Part shown: piece after piece, positions 22,697 to 33,039 of the stretch
Numbering within the stretch: position 1 is the stretch's first letter
Layout of the letters: every line of letters starts with the position of its first letter
Origin: Ctena decussata
Taxonomy: Eukaryota; Mollusca; Bivalvia; Lucinida; Lucinidae
Length of the DNA: 64,000 bases
Reading direction: 5' to 3'
Assembly (NCBI GenBank): GCA_963989385.1
Contig: OZ022505.1
Span: 57,353,737 to 57,417,736 of the forward strand
Translations under genes and position numbers: made by a program
The notes under the pieces: model-generated
What the model saw: only the letters and a program-made list of their open reading frames with translations
What the model was told of the DNA's origin: nothing
Databases searched by the model: none

Positions 22697-24072
22697 TAAC
22701 AAGAGCTCCGCTGAGCGGGGCAATATACGCCCGGTGGGGCTTAAAGTCGGAAAGACAACAAGAGATGTCAGAACTTTGTCAGGAGTTTAAATCTTCAATA
22801 ATTAGGCAGATATAAAACTACAAAACAAACGAAGCAAATATGAAATTCCCAGACAAAAATTACAGAGGGGCATAATTCCATCAGAACTGAAAGGAGTGTT
22901 ATGTTCTTTTTCTCTGCATATCCTCTGATATTTGTACAAACTTTCATGAAGAAATCTTAAACGGTTTTCAAGATATGGAGCAGGCACAAAGCTAATATGA
23001 ATTACTATTATAAAAATACAAAGGTAAATAATTCCGTCAAAACTGAAATTAGGGTTATGGTTCTTTTTCTCTGCACATTGTCTGATAATGCTTCACATTT
23101 GTATAAGCTTTTATAAACATTTATGAAGAAGTCTTATACGGTTTTCCAGATATGGACCTGACAAATAATGTTATCTTTTGAACTTTGACCTGTAAGTGTG
23201 ACCTTGACCTTTGTCAGACTTTGCTAAAATACAAGTTCTGCGCGTTGCCTTGATAAGGTGAACATTTGACACAAGTTTTTAAAAAAATCTTTCAAAGGGT
23301 TTAAAAGATATGGAGTGGACATGAATTTAATACAAAATTACAATACAAAAAAAAAAAAAACAAAGGGGCGTAACTTTTTGTTAAAAGAGAAAACAGGGAT
23401 ATGGTTCTTTTTGCTACACATTGTCTGATGATGCTTTATATTTATGCAAACTTTCAGGAAAAAAAAACTTAAACGGATATGGAGCGGACACGAAGCTTAT
23501 ATGTCATTACTAAACGAAAAATACAAAGGGGCGTAATTTTGTTAAAAGTGAAAGTAGGGTAATGGTTCTTTTTCTCTGCACATTGTCTGATAATGCTTTA
23601 TAATTATACAAACTTTTATGAAAAAAATCTTAAACGGTTTCCGAGATATGGAGCAGACACGCAGCTTATGTGAAATTACTATAGGAAAAATACAAAGATC
23701 AACAATGAAAAATACAAAAGATTCCGTCAAAAAATAAAGTAGGGTTCTGGTTCTTTTCTCTGCACGTTGTCTGATGGTGCTTTCTATTTATACGAACCTC
23801 TATGAGGAAATCTTAAACGGTCTTTGAGATAGGGAGCGGACACAAAATGTTACCTTTTTACATTTGACCTCTAAGTGTGACCCTTTACCTTTGTCGGAAA
23901 TCGTTGAGATATAAGTTCTGCACATCGTCTTGATAAGGCGAACATTTAAACCAAGTTTCAAAAAATCTTTCAAGGGATTAAGGAGATATGGAGCGGACAC
24001 GAAAAGTTAACGGACAGACGGACGGCCGGAGGCCACGACATGATACGACCCGTCTTGGACGGGCGTATAAAA
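22697..24072 (+). mobile_element. Tandem-unit element 2 ('pearl'-like)
   Basis: It starts near AACAAGAGCTCCGCTGAGCG, with GGGGCAATATACGCCCG, and ends at CGGGCGTATAAAATT, giving a short inverted pair. The body is about six ~140-200-bp units sharing CAAAGGGGCGTAATT, TTCTTTTTCTCTGCACATTG, TCTGATAATGCTT, CTTAAACGGTTT and GATATGGAGCGGACACGAAG. Two units carry an extra block with GACCTTGACCTTTGTC. Just before the right end is a CGGACAGACGGACGGCCGGA run. No protein is encoded. The architecture matches elements 1 and 3. Confidence 0.8.
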
Positions 24073-24579
24073 TTAATGAAAATTAAATAAAATAAAAGTG
24101 AATCAAATAAAATAAATCAATACAATAGATACAAAAAAAGCATGAGACCAAAAAGAACAACAACAAAACTGGCGAGAATGCGAGAGAATTCATGGTCGCT
24201 GAGAACAAAACTGAGCAAACTAGAAATACACGCACCAAGTTTATCTTTGCAAATTATATAAGCATGTATACGTACATTTTATCAGGCTTCATGTATGATT
24301 GTATGGCTTCAGTAACAAGCTGAACGTAAGCAACTCAATTCCATTTCGAGATGAACTTTAAAAGCATCTTTTCAGTCGATCTTATAGTACAAATGATTTG
24401 AAGTCAATCTATTAATGACAACAGTATGTTTTGGCAGTCTTTACTCATGAATATCGCATTAGTTATATCCTTTTTGGTTTGTGATCGATAGCCTTTTATC
24501 AAACAATATGTCGAGAAAATGGAATATAGGTTACGATACATGAACTGGATCTCGTCTTCAGCAGTATGTTACAAACAAA

Positions 24580-24700
24580 TATGCAATATCAAAAAAAGAA
24601 TATGTAAAAAAAAAGAAAAATGAAAAAAAAGAAAAAAGGAAAAAAAACACAATAAATAAATAAAATAAGTAAAAAACTCAAATAAAAATAGAAAATGAAA
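24580..24700. repeat. A-rich low-complexity region
   Basis: Runs of A broken by G, and AATAAATAAA words. Confidence 0.85.
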
Positions 24701-25277
24701 ATCATTAAAAAGGGTTTCTATCGTCAAAACCACAAATCATTGGCAAAGACACCTACAGGAAGGGTAACCCTAGGCATAGGCAGTATACACACGTAATCAA
24801 TCCTATTTTAGCGATAATATAAAATATCGGTAGCTAAATGATTCGAATTGCCTGACAAGGGACCTTACAACAGGTGCGAACGGTCTTCCCTTTTTTGGCA
24901 TGATTGTACTATTTATTTATCCGGAGAAATAATAGTAACAATAAAAAAAGAAAAGAAAAGCAAAAACGCTGCTTTTTTGGACAACTGCTAATTTGATAAG
25001 TGCTATCTGAAGTATGTTCGACATCGTGGTCTACTGAAGGTTTACGTAATATAAAGCTTACTTAAACCTTTAAACAAACTTCTGGTTTAAAATATTAAAA
25101 TACGTTCTAGAAAAAATAATGGACTGCAGTCAAAAGTGTAGGGCGTTAGCATCCTCATATATGTATCCAATAATCGTTATTTACTTTATTGATGGCTAAA
25201 CAAAATAACGCAGTTTAGAAATATTTAAATTTATTTTCGAAAAAAAAATATAATAAACAATAATGGAATTAGTTATC

Positions 25278-25349
25278 TAACTTCCTTAATAAATCATTTC
25301 AAAATGCAATATATAAAGCATATTTATTTACAATAAGGAAGTTAATAGG
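25278..25349. repeat. Hairpin TAACTTCCTTA...TAAGGAAGTTA
   Basis: Inverted arms of about 11-17 bp with a ~40-bp loop. It is a small foldback just upstream of the LTR element. Confidence 0.6.
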
Positions 25350-25423
25350 AAAACAAAATCTATAGGCTGGGCTGTTTTTGGTAATAATTGGTATTCAGGT
25401 CTTTAAAATTTGAACCCTGATTC

Positions 25424-25937
25424 TGTCACGGAAGTACCGTGAGTTACTTGTATTTTGTTGTCTTTTTATTGTTCATGCCTTTTTATGTTTATGTACTATT
25501 TAGCTTTGTAATTGTTTCATTTTTCAATACAGTAAAAGGTTAAGTGACGTTGCGTCATATGACGTAACGTCAGAAGCATTGACACCGGATACAGACGTTA
25601 GAAACAGAGCTTTTGGGGACATGACAGAGAGATCAGTTTGGTAACTGTTAAAACACGGGACGTGAAATTCAGATCAGCATGGAAACAGAATATGAACCTG
25701 ACATGATACATAGATCAGAGTTGGAATACGATTTGGATTCTTTGGGTACAGAAACAGAAGGAAAACGTTGGAGGTAATACAAGGATATACGATGAAAGGA
25801 AATAGAGACAATGCCCAGGACTCAGTAATCAGCATATTGCGATTAGACATTTCAGTGTACGATGTTGTATCATTGATTTTCTATGTGGCTTATATATTAC
25901 TTATTTGAAACATGTTTTATGTTATTTGTTTGCCACA
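25424..25937 (+). repeat. 5' LTR
   Basis: 514 bp, TG...CA ends. The first 20 bp form a small hairpin (TCACGG...CCGTGA). It contains the CRE-like palindrome at 25545-25572. No clear TATA box or AATAAA was found. Confidence 0.95.
25545..25572. promoter_or_regulatory. CRE-like near-palindrome in 5' LTR
   Basis: A 28-bp near-perfect palindrome with one mismatched pair. It contains TGACGTTGCGTCA and TGACGTAACGTCA, placed back to back around AT. TGACGTCA-type sites bind bZIP factors of the CREB/ATF class, so this may be the LTR enhancer. Function is inferred. Confidence 0.55.
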
Positions 25938-25941
25938 TTAT

Positions 25942-25960
25942 TGGTGCCGGAACCCGGGAA
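25942..25960 (+). other. Primer-binding site
   Basis: TGGTGCCGGAACCCGGGAA starts four bases after the 5' LTR. It begins with TGG, complementary to a tRNA CCA end, and closely resembles the TGGTGCCGAAACCCGGGA type I associate with Bel/Pao elements. The priming tRNA is not assigned. Confidence 0.8.
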
Positions 25961-26010
25961 CCTTTAGATTCTTTTGTCATTAGTTTAATGACGTATATTT
26001 GACATTACAA

Positions 26011-26547
26011 ATGTGTTCAGAAGAAACCAGAGCATTAAGACGAAATTTTCGCTCTCCCTTGTGTATGTTTTGCAGATATTGCAATGAAAATCACTGGAGT
26101 GACCAGTGTACGAAATTCCCTTCACTGGAAGACAGAAAGCAAAACCTTATATGGAGCTGTTATAATTGTCTCGAGAAAGGACATAGAGCTTTTGAATGCA
26201 AAAGCAAGAAGATCTGTTTCTACTGCAGAAGAAGCGGACATCACCACAGAAGTCTATGCGTACAGAAATTTAGGGCAGTGCAGCATGAAAATGTGCAAGA
26301 GCTCAGAGGGCTGTCACAAAAACTTCAGACAGGAATAAAGGTAGAAACTGTGTCAAAAGATAAGGAAAAAGATCTGAATTATGCGGAACTAGAATCCTAT
26401 CAGGTCCAAAATAGCTTGGAATGTGAATATTTACTGACTCTAAGAGACTTTCAAGAAAATAAGGCGGAGCTGGCTAAGTCGAAGAAAGACAACGAATCAA
26501 TGAAAGAACAGGTTGTTGTGCTAGAGTCAGAGAAGGAAATGTATTAA
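26011..26547 (+). CDS. Bel/Pao-type zinc-knuckle gag fragment
   Basis: A 178-codon frame. An upstream TTG at 25999 is in frame, but the first ATG is at 26011, so I start there. It encodes a nucleocapsid-like RNA-binding segment with three Zn-binding motifs. Residues C21-C24-H28-C33 (CRYCNENHWSDQC), C50-C53-H58-C63 (CYNCLEKGHRAFEC) and C69-C72-H78-C83 (CFYCRRSGHHHRSLC) match the knuckle cluster of Bel/Pao gag. After about residue 90 the sequence becomes charged and helix-prone (KSKKDNESMKEQVVVLESEK). The usual N-terminal gag domain is missing. It ends at TAA, directly followed in the same frame by ATG of the next segment. Confidence 0.82.
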   Translation: MCSEETRALRRNFRSPLCMFCRYCNENHWSDQCTKFPSLEDRKQNLIWSCYNCLEKGHRAFECKSKKICFYCRRSGHHHRSLCVQKFRAVQHENVQELRGLSQKLQTGIKVETVSKDKEKDLNYAELESYQVQNSLECEYLLTLRDFQENKAELAKSKKDNESMKEQVVVLESEKEMY

Positions 26548-26793
26548 ATGTCAATCAACAGATATTCTGAAATCATAAAACAACAGGCGAGAGAAATAGC
26601 TGAACTACAAGAAAGAAGTAAAAGTTTTGAGGAGCTGAAAAACGACTTTGCTCGGGCAAAGGAAAGGATCAGTATGCTCGAATCAGAAGTACGTAGCATG
26701 AATCTGAAGAAAAAAGAAATAGTGGCAGAGATGGAAGCATTTAAGAGATGTAAATCAATCAATAATGAAGTTATTATAGAGCAGTTAAGGTAA
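26548..26793 (+). CDS. Coiled-coil segment, same frame as gag
   Basis: An 81-codon frame starting at the ATG immediately after the gag stop (TAT TAA ATG) and in the same frame. It is rich in E, K, Q, L and I with heptad-like spacing (EIIKQQAREIAELQERSKSF, RISMLESEVRSMNLKKKEIV), so it should form a coiled coil. It is most simply the continuation of the gag polypeptide after one nonsense change, but a separate start cannot be excluded. It ends at TAA 26791-26793. No known domain beyond the coiled coil. Confidence 0.55.
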   Translation: MSINRYSEIIKQQAREIAELQERSKSFEELKNDFARAKERISMLESEVRSMNLKKKEIVAEMEAFKRCKSINNEVIIEQLR

Positions 26794-26856
26794 ACTGCTG
26801 ATCAGAAATCAGAACACACAGCATTAAGTAACCACACTTTCAGTCAGAGGGAAAAA

Positions 26857-27153
26857 TTGGAGAACTGTAATACAGCACACGTAAATAACGACCAAAAGGG
26901 GGAATGCTACTTAGATGGGCTCAGAGGAAAACAGGAATTTCGAGAAAAGGGGACTTTAATGGAGAAAGCCTTATCAGCTGGTACATACATTTCATGTTTG
27001 AACAGGGAAAACGGAGCGGATGAAATTATGGAGATTCTGAGAGCATTAATTTGGAATCAGGAACAGAAACATCGAAGTTTGACAAGAGACAGAAGTGAAT
27101 TTGATGCAAGAGGGAAATGTTCTTGGACAGACGGACCCAGTAATTTAGAATAA
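26857..27153 (+). CDS. C-terminal segment, same frame as gag
   Basis: A 98-codon frame from an ATG at 26857. It is again in the gag frame, with 21 open codons between the previous stop and this ATG. The sequence is hydrophilic (NENGADEIMEILRALIWNQE-like centre) and I recognise no domain. With the two upstream segments it forms a single ~380-codon frame interrupted by two TAA codons. It ends 80 bp before the 3' LTR, so nothing else is encoded. Confidence 0.45.
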   Translation: MENCNTAHVNNDQKGECYLDGLRGKQEFREKGTLMEKALSAGTYISCLNRENGADEIMEILRALIWNQEQKHRSLTRDRSEFDARGKCSWTDGPSNLE

Positions 27154-27233
27154 TTTGTTAATCAAACTGGCGATAAACTTCTCAAAAGAATTTTAAAAAC
27201 TAACTACAGACAAGGAAACTTTGGTTGTAGGAG

Positions 27234-27733
27234 TGTCACGGAAGCACCGTGAGTTACTTGTATTTCGTTGTCTTTTTATTGTTCATGCCTTTTTAAGTTT
27301 ATGTACTATTTAGCTTTGTAATTGTTTCATTTTTCAATACAGTAAAAGGTTAAGTGACGTTGCGTCATATGACGTAACGTCAGAAGCATTGACGCCGGAT
27401 ACAGACGTTAGAAACAAAGCTTTTGGGGACATGACAGAGAGATCAGTTTGGTAACTGTTAAAACACGGGACGTGACATTCAGATCAGCATGGACTGACAT
27501 GATACATAGACCAGAGTTGGAATACGATTTGGATTCTTTGGGTACAGAAACAGAAGGAAAACGTTGGAGGAAATACTAGGGTATACGATGAAAGGAAATA
27601 GAGACAATGCCCAGGACTCAGTAATCAGCATATTGCGATTAGACATTTCAGTGTAAGATGTTGTATCATTGATTTTCTATGTGGCATATATATTACTTAT
27701 TTGAAACATGTTTTATGTTATTTGTTTGCCACA
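27234..27733 (+). repeat. 3' LTR
   Basis: 500 bp, collinear with the 5' LTR. It lacks 14 bp (5' copy around 25685-25700) and carries 12 substitutions relative to it by eye. The purine-rich stretch before it (GACAAGGAAAC, then TAGGAG) is a weak polypurine-tract candidate. Confidence 0.95.
27355..27382. promoter_or_regulatory. CRE-like near-palindrome in 3' LTR
   Basis: Identical to the 28-bp palindrome in the 5' LTR, although other LTR positions differ. Confidence 0.55.
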
Positions 27734-27954
27734 GATCCCATTCTTGTGAGTAAATTTATATCTTTCCGATTCATCGGCCAACCAATTTTGCCTTATGGAC
27801 TCTGGTTGATGCATGTTTTAACTTTGGACGCATGGAACTAATTGTTTTAACGGAGGCCTAACTTGCAATATGGATTATAGAAACTTGATAATACGATTTA
27901 CTATACTGACGTCATCGGTCAGACAAAGTCTCTATTGTATTTCGACTCTAGAAA

Positions 27955-28155
27955 TGCATAAAAAAACTAAAATAAAAGATTTATTCGATCGTTTGGCTGT
28001 GTGAGATTGGGTTTACATTTAACCGGCTATTCTTCTGAGATGGCATTAGTTCGATAATTGCTCTATCTTCTTCGTTTATTTCACTAATTGATTTATGGCA
28101 TATACTAATATCTTTCGTCTGATATCTATTATTTCCGACGCAGCTCTAGACTTGG
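27955..28155 (+). repeat. Dispersed repeat K, copy 1 (partner 57905-58113)
   Basis: Shares in order a GATTTATTCGATCGTTTGG-like block, AGCCGGC/ACCGGCTA, ATAATTGCT, TATTTCACTAATTGATTT and TTATTTCCGACGC with the copy at 58 kb. Diverged and non-coding. Confidence 0.6.
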
Positions 28156-28706
28156 CATTGATAATAAAAAAAAGAGAGAAAAAAAAGAGAAAAATACAAT
28201 GCTCTGTATTCTTATTTCCTCATGACCACTATATGTGCAAGAAAAAGAATATTGTGCATCCCTATCCTCTTACTTCATCGCTTATATACCACAACGAATT
28301 CCCAACATAAAACAATAATTTGAACTACTAACTCAATAACTCGCAAAGTTAGCCATGTTAGCGTATATTTACTTAATATTTTCATTCTAAGTTTTAATTT
28401 AAGGATATCCATGTCCTTTGATAGTACTGCAACAGTAGAATAAGTTTGAGTGAAGTTTGCTCAAAGAAAGGATCGCTTGCGGGAATCAGCATGTGGATTT
28501 CAGGCGTTTGATCATGACTTGTTCAACGTAAAGCTGTTGAATGCGTACCACCGGAGTTCAGGAAACAATTATGATCTCCATGTTTACGCATTCATTACAA
28601 CTGCCTGTTTATCGTGTTATCATAATTAGAGTATCATCTGTATATCACGAAACTGAAATGAACCTTGCTGCCTTGTTTTAGGCTAATTTATACATTTATG
28701 ACACAG

Positions 28707-28919
28707 CTGATGAAAGGCGGAGCCCATCTCTCTCCTTTCGCTGCCTTATCCTTTCGCTGTTCGAAAAAGGTACCCATTTACTGCGGGGGTGACAGAAAGA
28801 GTTTTCCAGTCGTCGGATGGCGACGGTGAGCCGCGAACTCACGACCTTCCGGTGACTTTCTGCAGAATAATCGAGCCACTTTAACCACTCGACTACGGCG
28901 CCTCTCTGCCACTGATAAA
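28707..28919 (-). mobile_element. tRNA-derived SINE family S2, copy 1
   Basis: On the minus strand the head starts near 28910 with GGCGCCGTAGTCGAGTGGTT, an A box of the Ser/Leu long-variable-arm type, and has a B box GAGTTCGCGGC near 28830. The body contains CCAGTCGTC, TTTACTGCGGG and TGTTCGAAAAA on the plus strand, shared with the copy at 57358-57545. CTGATGAA (28707-28714) and CTGATAAA (28912-28919) are a plausible 8-bp target duplication with one change. Confidence 0.75.
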
Positions 28920-29949
28920 TTGAGGTGGATTAGTACACCTCTATGTTTTTTCGTCATAGTACGTTGTTATACCCATATATGGCAGGTCCGTTTTTGTAAT
29001 GCTTCCAGTAATTTTAGGAACCGCATGATAACAATAGTTTACTGCCAGGTGAGTTTGAGTTCGGGTGAGATCGCTTGATAATTTCGCTCACATACATTTG
29101 AGCTGCGTATTCACGCATTTAGACTCAAAGCATAAACTCCAGTGAGAATCGCATGAGTACTTGGGTTTGTACGACATCTGTGGATACACGAACTTAAGGG
29201 AATTTAAGACACAGCTCACAGACATACCCAAGACCGTTCTCAGGCAGGAGCACTTTATTACGGCTGTGGAATAAATGTGATATTAATAGAATCCTACATA
29301 AACACAAAATGCATGTGAATCGTACAGGCTGTGAATTACATCACACCAAGTCGAACAACGATATAATACAGTACTAATGTCGCAAAACGAATCAGTCAGT
29401 GAGAGCTTTTTCGAAAATGTGTCGAAGAAACTAGTAAGAAGTAGCAAAAGCTTCGCACTAACTGGCAAACTGTATTGTGGTTTGCTCACACAAACATTTG
29501 ACTTAGAGTATCAGCTTAAAGTCATCCTCAGTAAATAATGGTGAGGTTTATCTCGCGGTACACCGCCGCATGTTGCCAGAAATGTGACTGTTTGATAAGT
29601 AGTGCTACGTGTCTAAATAAGATAAAGCCGATGCTGTTCTTATTTTATATAAATTGTGATACAGACATACAAGATTTTATGCCAAAACTTTCCTGCTCTA
29701 TGGTCAAACTGAATATTATAAAGCGTCACATAAACACTTCGCCAACCTTGTGTTGCCTTTTCTTTTTCTTTCAGTTGTTGCCTGGCACTTCTCCAAACCA
29801 AATAATAAACCGTCTTCAGACAAATCATTGCCTTAAATTGTTCTGACTCATGGGGATTAGATTCATGGATAAAGCTATGAAAACTACTAAAAATAAAATT
29901 TAAGAAATAATGACGGGCCATTTGTGGCGCTCATATATGCGTATCAGGA

Positions 29950-30339
29950 TTGGTATGTGGTATGGTATGAAATTCCTATACCATACCACATACCATACCA
30001 AACGGCCATACCAAAAGTATTATTGACCTATAGTTTAATCTAGATATGTAGTCCCTGAAAGTCAATAGCAGTCTGACCTTGATAAAAGCATTATACCCAT
30101 CATTATCAAATGTATGACAACAATGTTAACAAGATCGGCTCTATGTAAGCATTACACCCATCATTATCAAATGCTTGACAACAATGTTAACAAGATCACC
30201 CAGAGGTGATCTTGTTAACATTGATGTCATGCATTTGAAAATGATGGGTACATGTAAATGCCCAAATAATACTTTTGGTATGGTCGTTTGGTATGGTATG
30301 TGGTATGGTATAGGATTTTCATACCATACCACAAACCAA
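29950..30339. mobile_element. Foldback element with hairpin termini
   Basis: The left terminal ~70 bp, made of GGTATGGTATGTGG-type words, is the reverse complement of the right terminal ~70 bp. Each terminus is itself a hairpin (GGTATGGTATGAAATTCC against ATACCATACC). The interior carries the block CCATCATTATCAAATG...CAATGTTAACAAGATC twice directly and once inverted. A perfect small hairpin (GTGATCTTGTTAACATTG partner) lies near 30176-30224. About 390 bp, no coding capacity. Confidence 0.85.
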
Positions 30340-30484
30340 TCATCATACCATACCATATTCTACAGTATGCCCACTGGGAAGTAGTCGCCATTCTCGTTTT
30401 CTTCTAGTTCCTAGGTTGTCTTTCCGCACAGTCCAGTCCCCACTTATAAATGATACATCTCTTAAATAGAGGATCTTACATGAG

Positions 30485-30602
30485 TGCTCATGTATTATTG
30501 AATTTATTAAACGAGATGGGGAAAAAGACAATATGCGAGGCTATGCCGAGCATCTTATCGGTTTTCCCCAACGAGTTTAATAAATTCAATAATACAGGAG
30601 CA
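30485..30602. mobile_element. 118-bp palindromic MITE
   Basis: TGCTCATGTATTATTGAATT...AATTCAATAATACAGGAGCA pairs over about 50 bp per arm, including TTTATTAAACGAGATGGGGA and its counterpart. The centre is GCGAGGCTATGCCGAGC. Confidence 0.8.
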
Positions 30603-32267
30603 TGAATTAAAGATTCTATTTATCATATGACAATACAATCGCATTTTATTTGTAAAATTTGCATTAAAACATCACGATTTCGCCATTAGAAAATACGGCG
30701 TTTTAAGGACGTCAACGCATAACGTTACGACGTAATTTGCATATTTATTCCACTAGTTGATTATCGTTTTTAATGCATGACTTTTTTACACTCTCAGATG
30801 CGACGTCATATGATAAAAAAACTTTTTATGCATGATATTAGTAGCAACAGGCTGAATTTAGATGTTTCCGTTTTCGTGTTAATGCGTTCGTGATATCATG
30901 ATTCTAGTACGTTAACACGCATGGGATTCCATTTCTTCACCTTTCTGTCCCAATAAAGAAAATAAATGGGATGATCTGCGGCATAGGCTGTTATCCAAAG
31001 GTTTGTTTTCGTGAACTATTTAAAACATTTACATAGTTAAAGAAGACATTTTGGCTCTGCGCGCACAACTTTGTTGGATATAGAAATTATAGTTTTACAT
31101 TCTCATATCGTCACTAAGCACTTCTATAGCTTTTATGATCTAGGTGTATGAATACTCCTACGTGTTTTCGGTCATATTGCTTTCAAAGACACGACCTTAA
31201 GGTTTTGAAATGGCTCCCTGAAAAGAATGAGTGCCTTAAACGGCTAGACCCTACTGAGAATAGGGCAATTTTAAAAATAGTAGAGTTGCTTCTCTTGAAA
31301 GTGCACAAGACTCAAAGAGTTTGTTTTCACTTCTATTAACAAAATCTATACAGGACTCTGACTACTTGTCAGAAATACAATATTTCTTTCACATGAACCA
31401 GTGGCATAACAATTCACCGTAGCTTAAAAAAGGTAATGGCTGAAACAAGTCATTGACTTGTACAAACCATCTCTCTTTGGGAGACTGTAGAGTTTTGTGT
31501 CAGCTAGCCATTTAGATTAGACACCTAAGCATGACACTTTACATCTATCACAGCCAGTTAGTTTCCGTCCCAGCTGATGTATTGGTCTGTGTTTACCCTT
31601 TGATTAGCTAATAAGGCAGACACTGTGAATTGATACTAACAGTTGTCAAGGATCAGATGAATTACTTGGAATACTTGTTTACTGCTAGCTTTGATGGGCT
31701 GTTAGGGTAACAAAACATTTTGGTTTTAAATCATGCTTAAAGTTTGCTCTGTTGGTTGAAAACAGTGTTTTAGTCGCGGCCTTTGTGGTGCAGCAAGTAG
31801 TTTCGATGGAATCTTTGTTTCGAGCGTCGAGTTTTAATTTTGGGGCACGAGTTCAAAATTTCGTGTATCGAATTCAAAAAGTCGCAACTCGAGTCATTAA
31901 ATGTGAAGTAATGTAGTATGAAACGTTTCGCAAGACTCCTATCCCGAATTAAGCACTGCCTTCTTAAATGGGCTCTGCAATTCTATAATCATTCACAGTA
32001 TCAGGCAAAGACCAAACAATAATTTTCAAGTTGGTTTAAATATAGGAACAGTTAATAAATGAATCGTTCTTTCTTCCGAAACTACTGATTTCTGTGACAG
32101 GATCTATTATTGGCGAGAAGTAAACAGATATCTGTTAAATTATTGAGAGACCTGACCTTTTCTAGATGATATTTATTCCATTGTGGTAATTCACATTGAT
32201 TGATTGTGATTACTATTTGTTGGACTCCACTGGCTTAGAAAATAGAAACTGAGCAAAAGAAAATAAC
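30603..32267. other. AT-rich DNA without recognised feature
   Basis: 1.6 kb with chance frames only. An open frame at 31148-31339 has no recognisable domain. Confidence 0.45.
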
Positions 32268-32504
32268 TGAGCGGCGACACGAGAAAACCAACAATGTGGT
32301 TGTGCGCCCAGCGCAGACTCAGATCAGCCTGGGCATCCGCCCAGTCTGATCAGCGTCTTCGCTGTCCGCATGGAGGTAGCTTAGACCCTAGCTACCCTTT
32401 AAGCGCTTAGTGAAGACTCTGATCAGACTAAGCGGATGCCCAGGCTGATCTGAGTTTGTGCTGGACGCACAACCACCTTGTTGGTATTCTAGCGTCGCGG
32501 CTCA
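32268..32504. mobile_element. Palindromic MITE family 1, copy c
   Basis: TGAGCGGCGACACGAGAAAA...TTCTAGCGTCGCGGCTCA with the shared CAGACTCAGATCAGCCTGGG and GCGGATGCCCAGGCTGATCT blocks. Confidence 0.9.
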
Positions 32505-32510
32505 AGCATC

Positions 32511-32587
32511 CTGCAAGCATTCTTCTCATTTACCACAGCGGTGTCAGTGACTGACACCGCTGTGGTAAATGAGAAGGATGCTTGCAG
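32511..32587. repeat. Near-perfect 37-bp-arm hairpin
   Basis: The left arm CTGCAAGCATTCTTCTCATT...GGTGTCAG pairs with the right arm CTGACACC...GGATGCTTGCAG. There is one T/G mismatch over 37 bp and a 3-nt TGA loop. It begins seven bases after MITE copy c. It could be a tiny foldback element or a hairpin RNA source; no evidence of transcription is visible. Confidence 0.85.
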
Positions 32588-33039
32588 TGTTCCAGCAGAT
32601 ACCGTCATTGCATTTATGTTCTCGGGGTCCAAATTTCACTATTTTGCAATGTTAAACGGATTCACGGGACTTAATTTCGCTTGTGTGTTATGTTGCCCTA
32701 TTATTCCCCTTTAAAAATCATCACCTACGTTGAAAGTTCCGGTATTCGCATTTATGTTGGCCGCGAAACTCGGGGACATTAAAACGCCACCAACATGTGC
32801 ACAGTTACAGTACCTGAGACCTGTATAATCCAAGTCGAGGCGTTAAGGTAAATGCATGCATTTCATGGACAGCAATTTTCCTATTTTCCCCGAAGGCCCC
32901 ACCCCCACCCCTCCCTCACCCAAATTCAAAGTAACCAACTCAAATAAGAAAGAATTGTCCTCTATTATCCGTTCACAGACGACAACATTCTAGAAAAACT
33001 TCGGGATGTACCCTTACACCTTGGTGTCCTAGACCAATA

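Larger units (their letters stand above)
25424..27733 (+). mobile_element. Short Bel/Pao-type LTR retrotransposon, gag only
   Basis: Two direct LTRs (25424-25937, 27234-27733), each beginning TGTCACGG and ending TTGCCACA, bound a 1.3-kb interior. By eye the LTRs differ by 12 substitutions and one 14-bp gap. GATTC precedes the 5' LTR and GATCC follows the 3' LTR, compatible with a 5-bp duplication with one change. A primer-binding site follows the 5' LTR after four bases. The interior codes for a zinc-knuckle gag segment and coiled-coil-like sequence, but no protease, reverse transcriptase, RNase H or integrase. It must therefore have been moved by proteins from another element. Confidence 0.92.

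Noticed and set aside
22697..24072. CRISPR-like array
   Set aside because: Units are long, imperfect and contiguous with no unique spacers, and the DNA is eukaryotic.
25999..26010. TTG at 25999 as the gag start
   Set aside because: In a eukaryotic element the in-frame ATG at 26011 is the more likely start.
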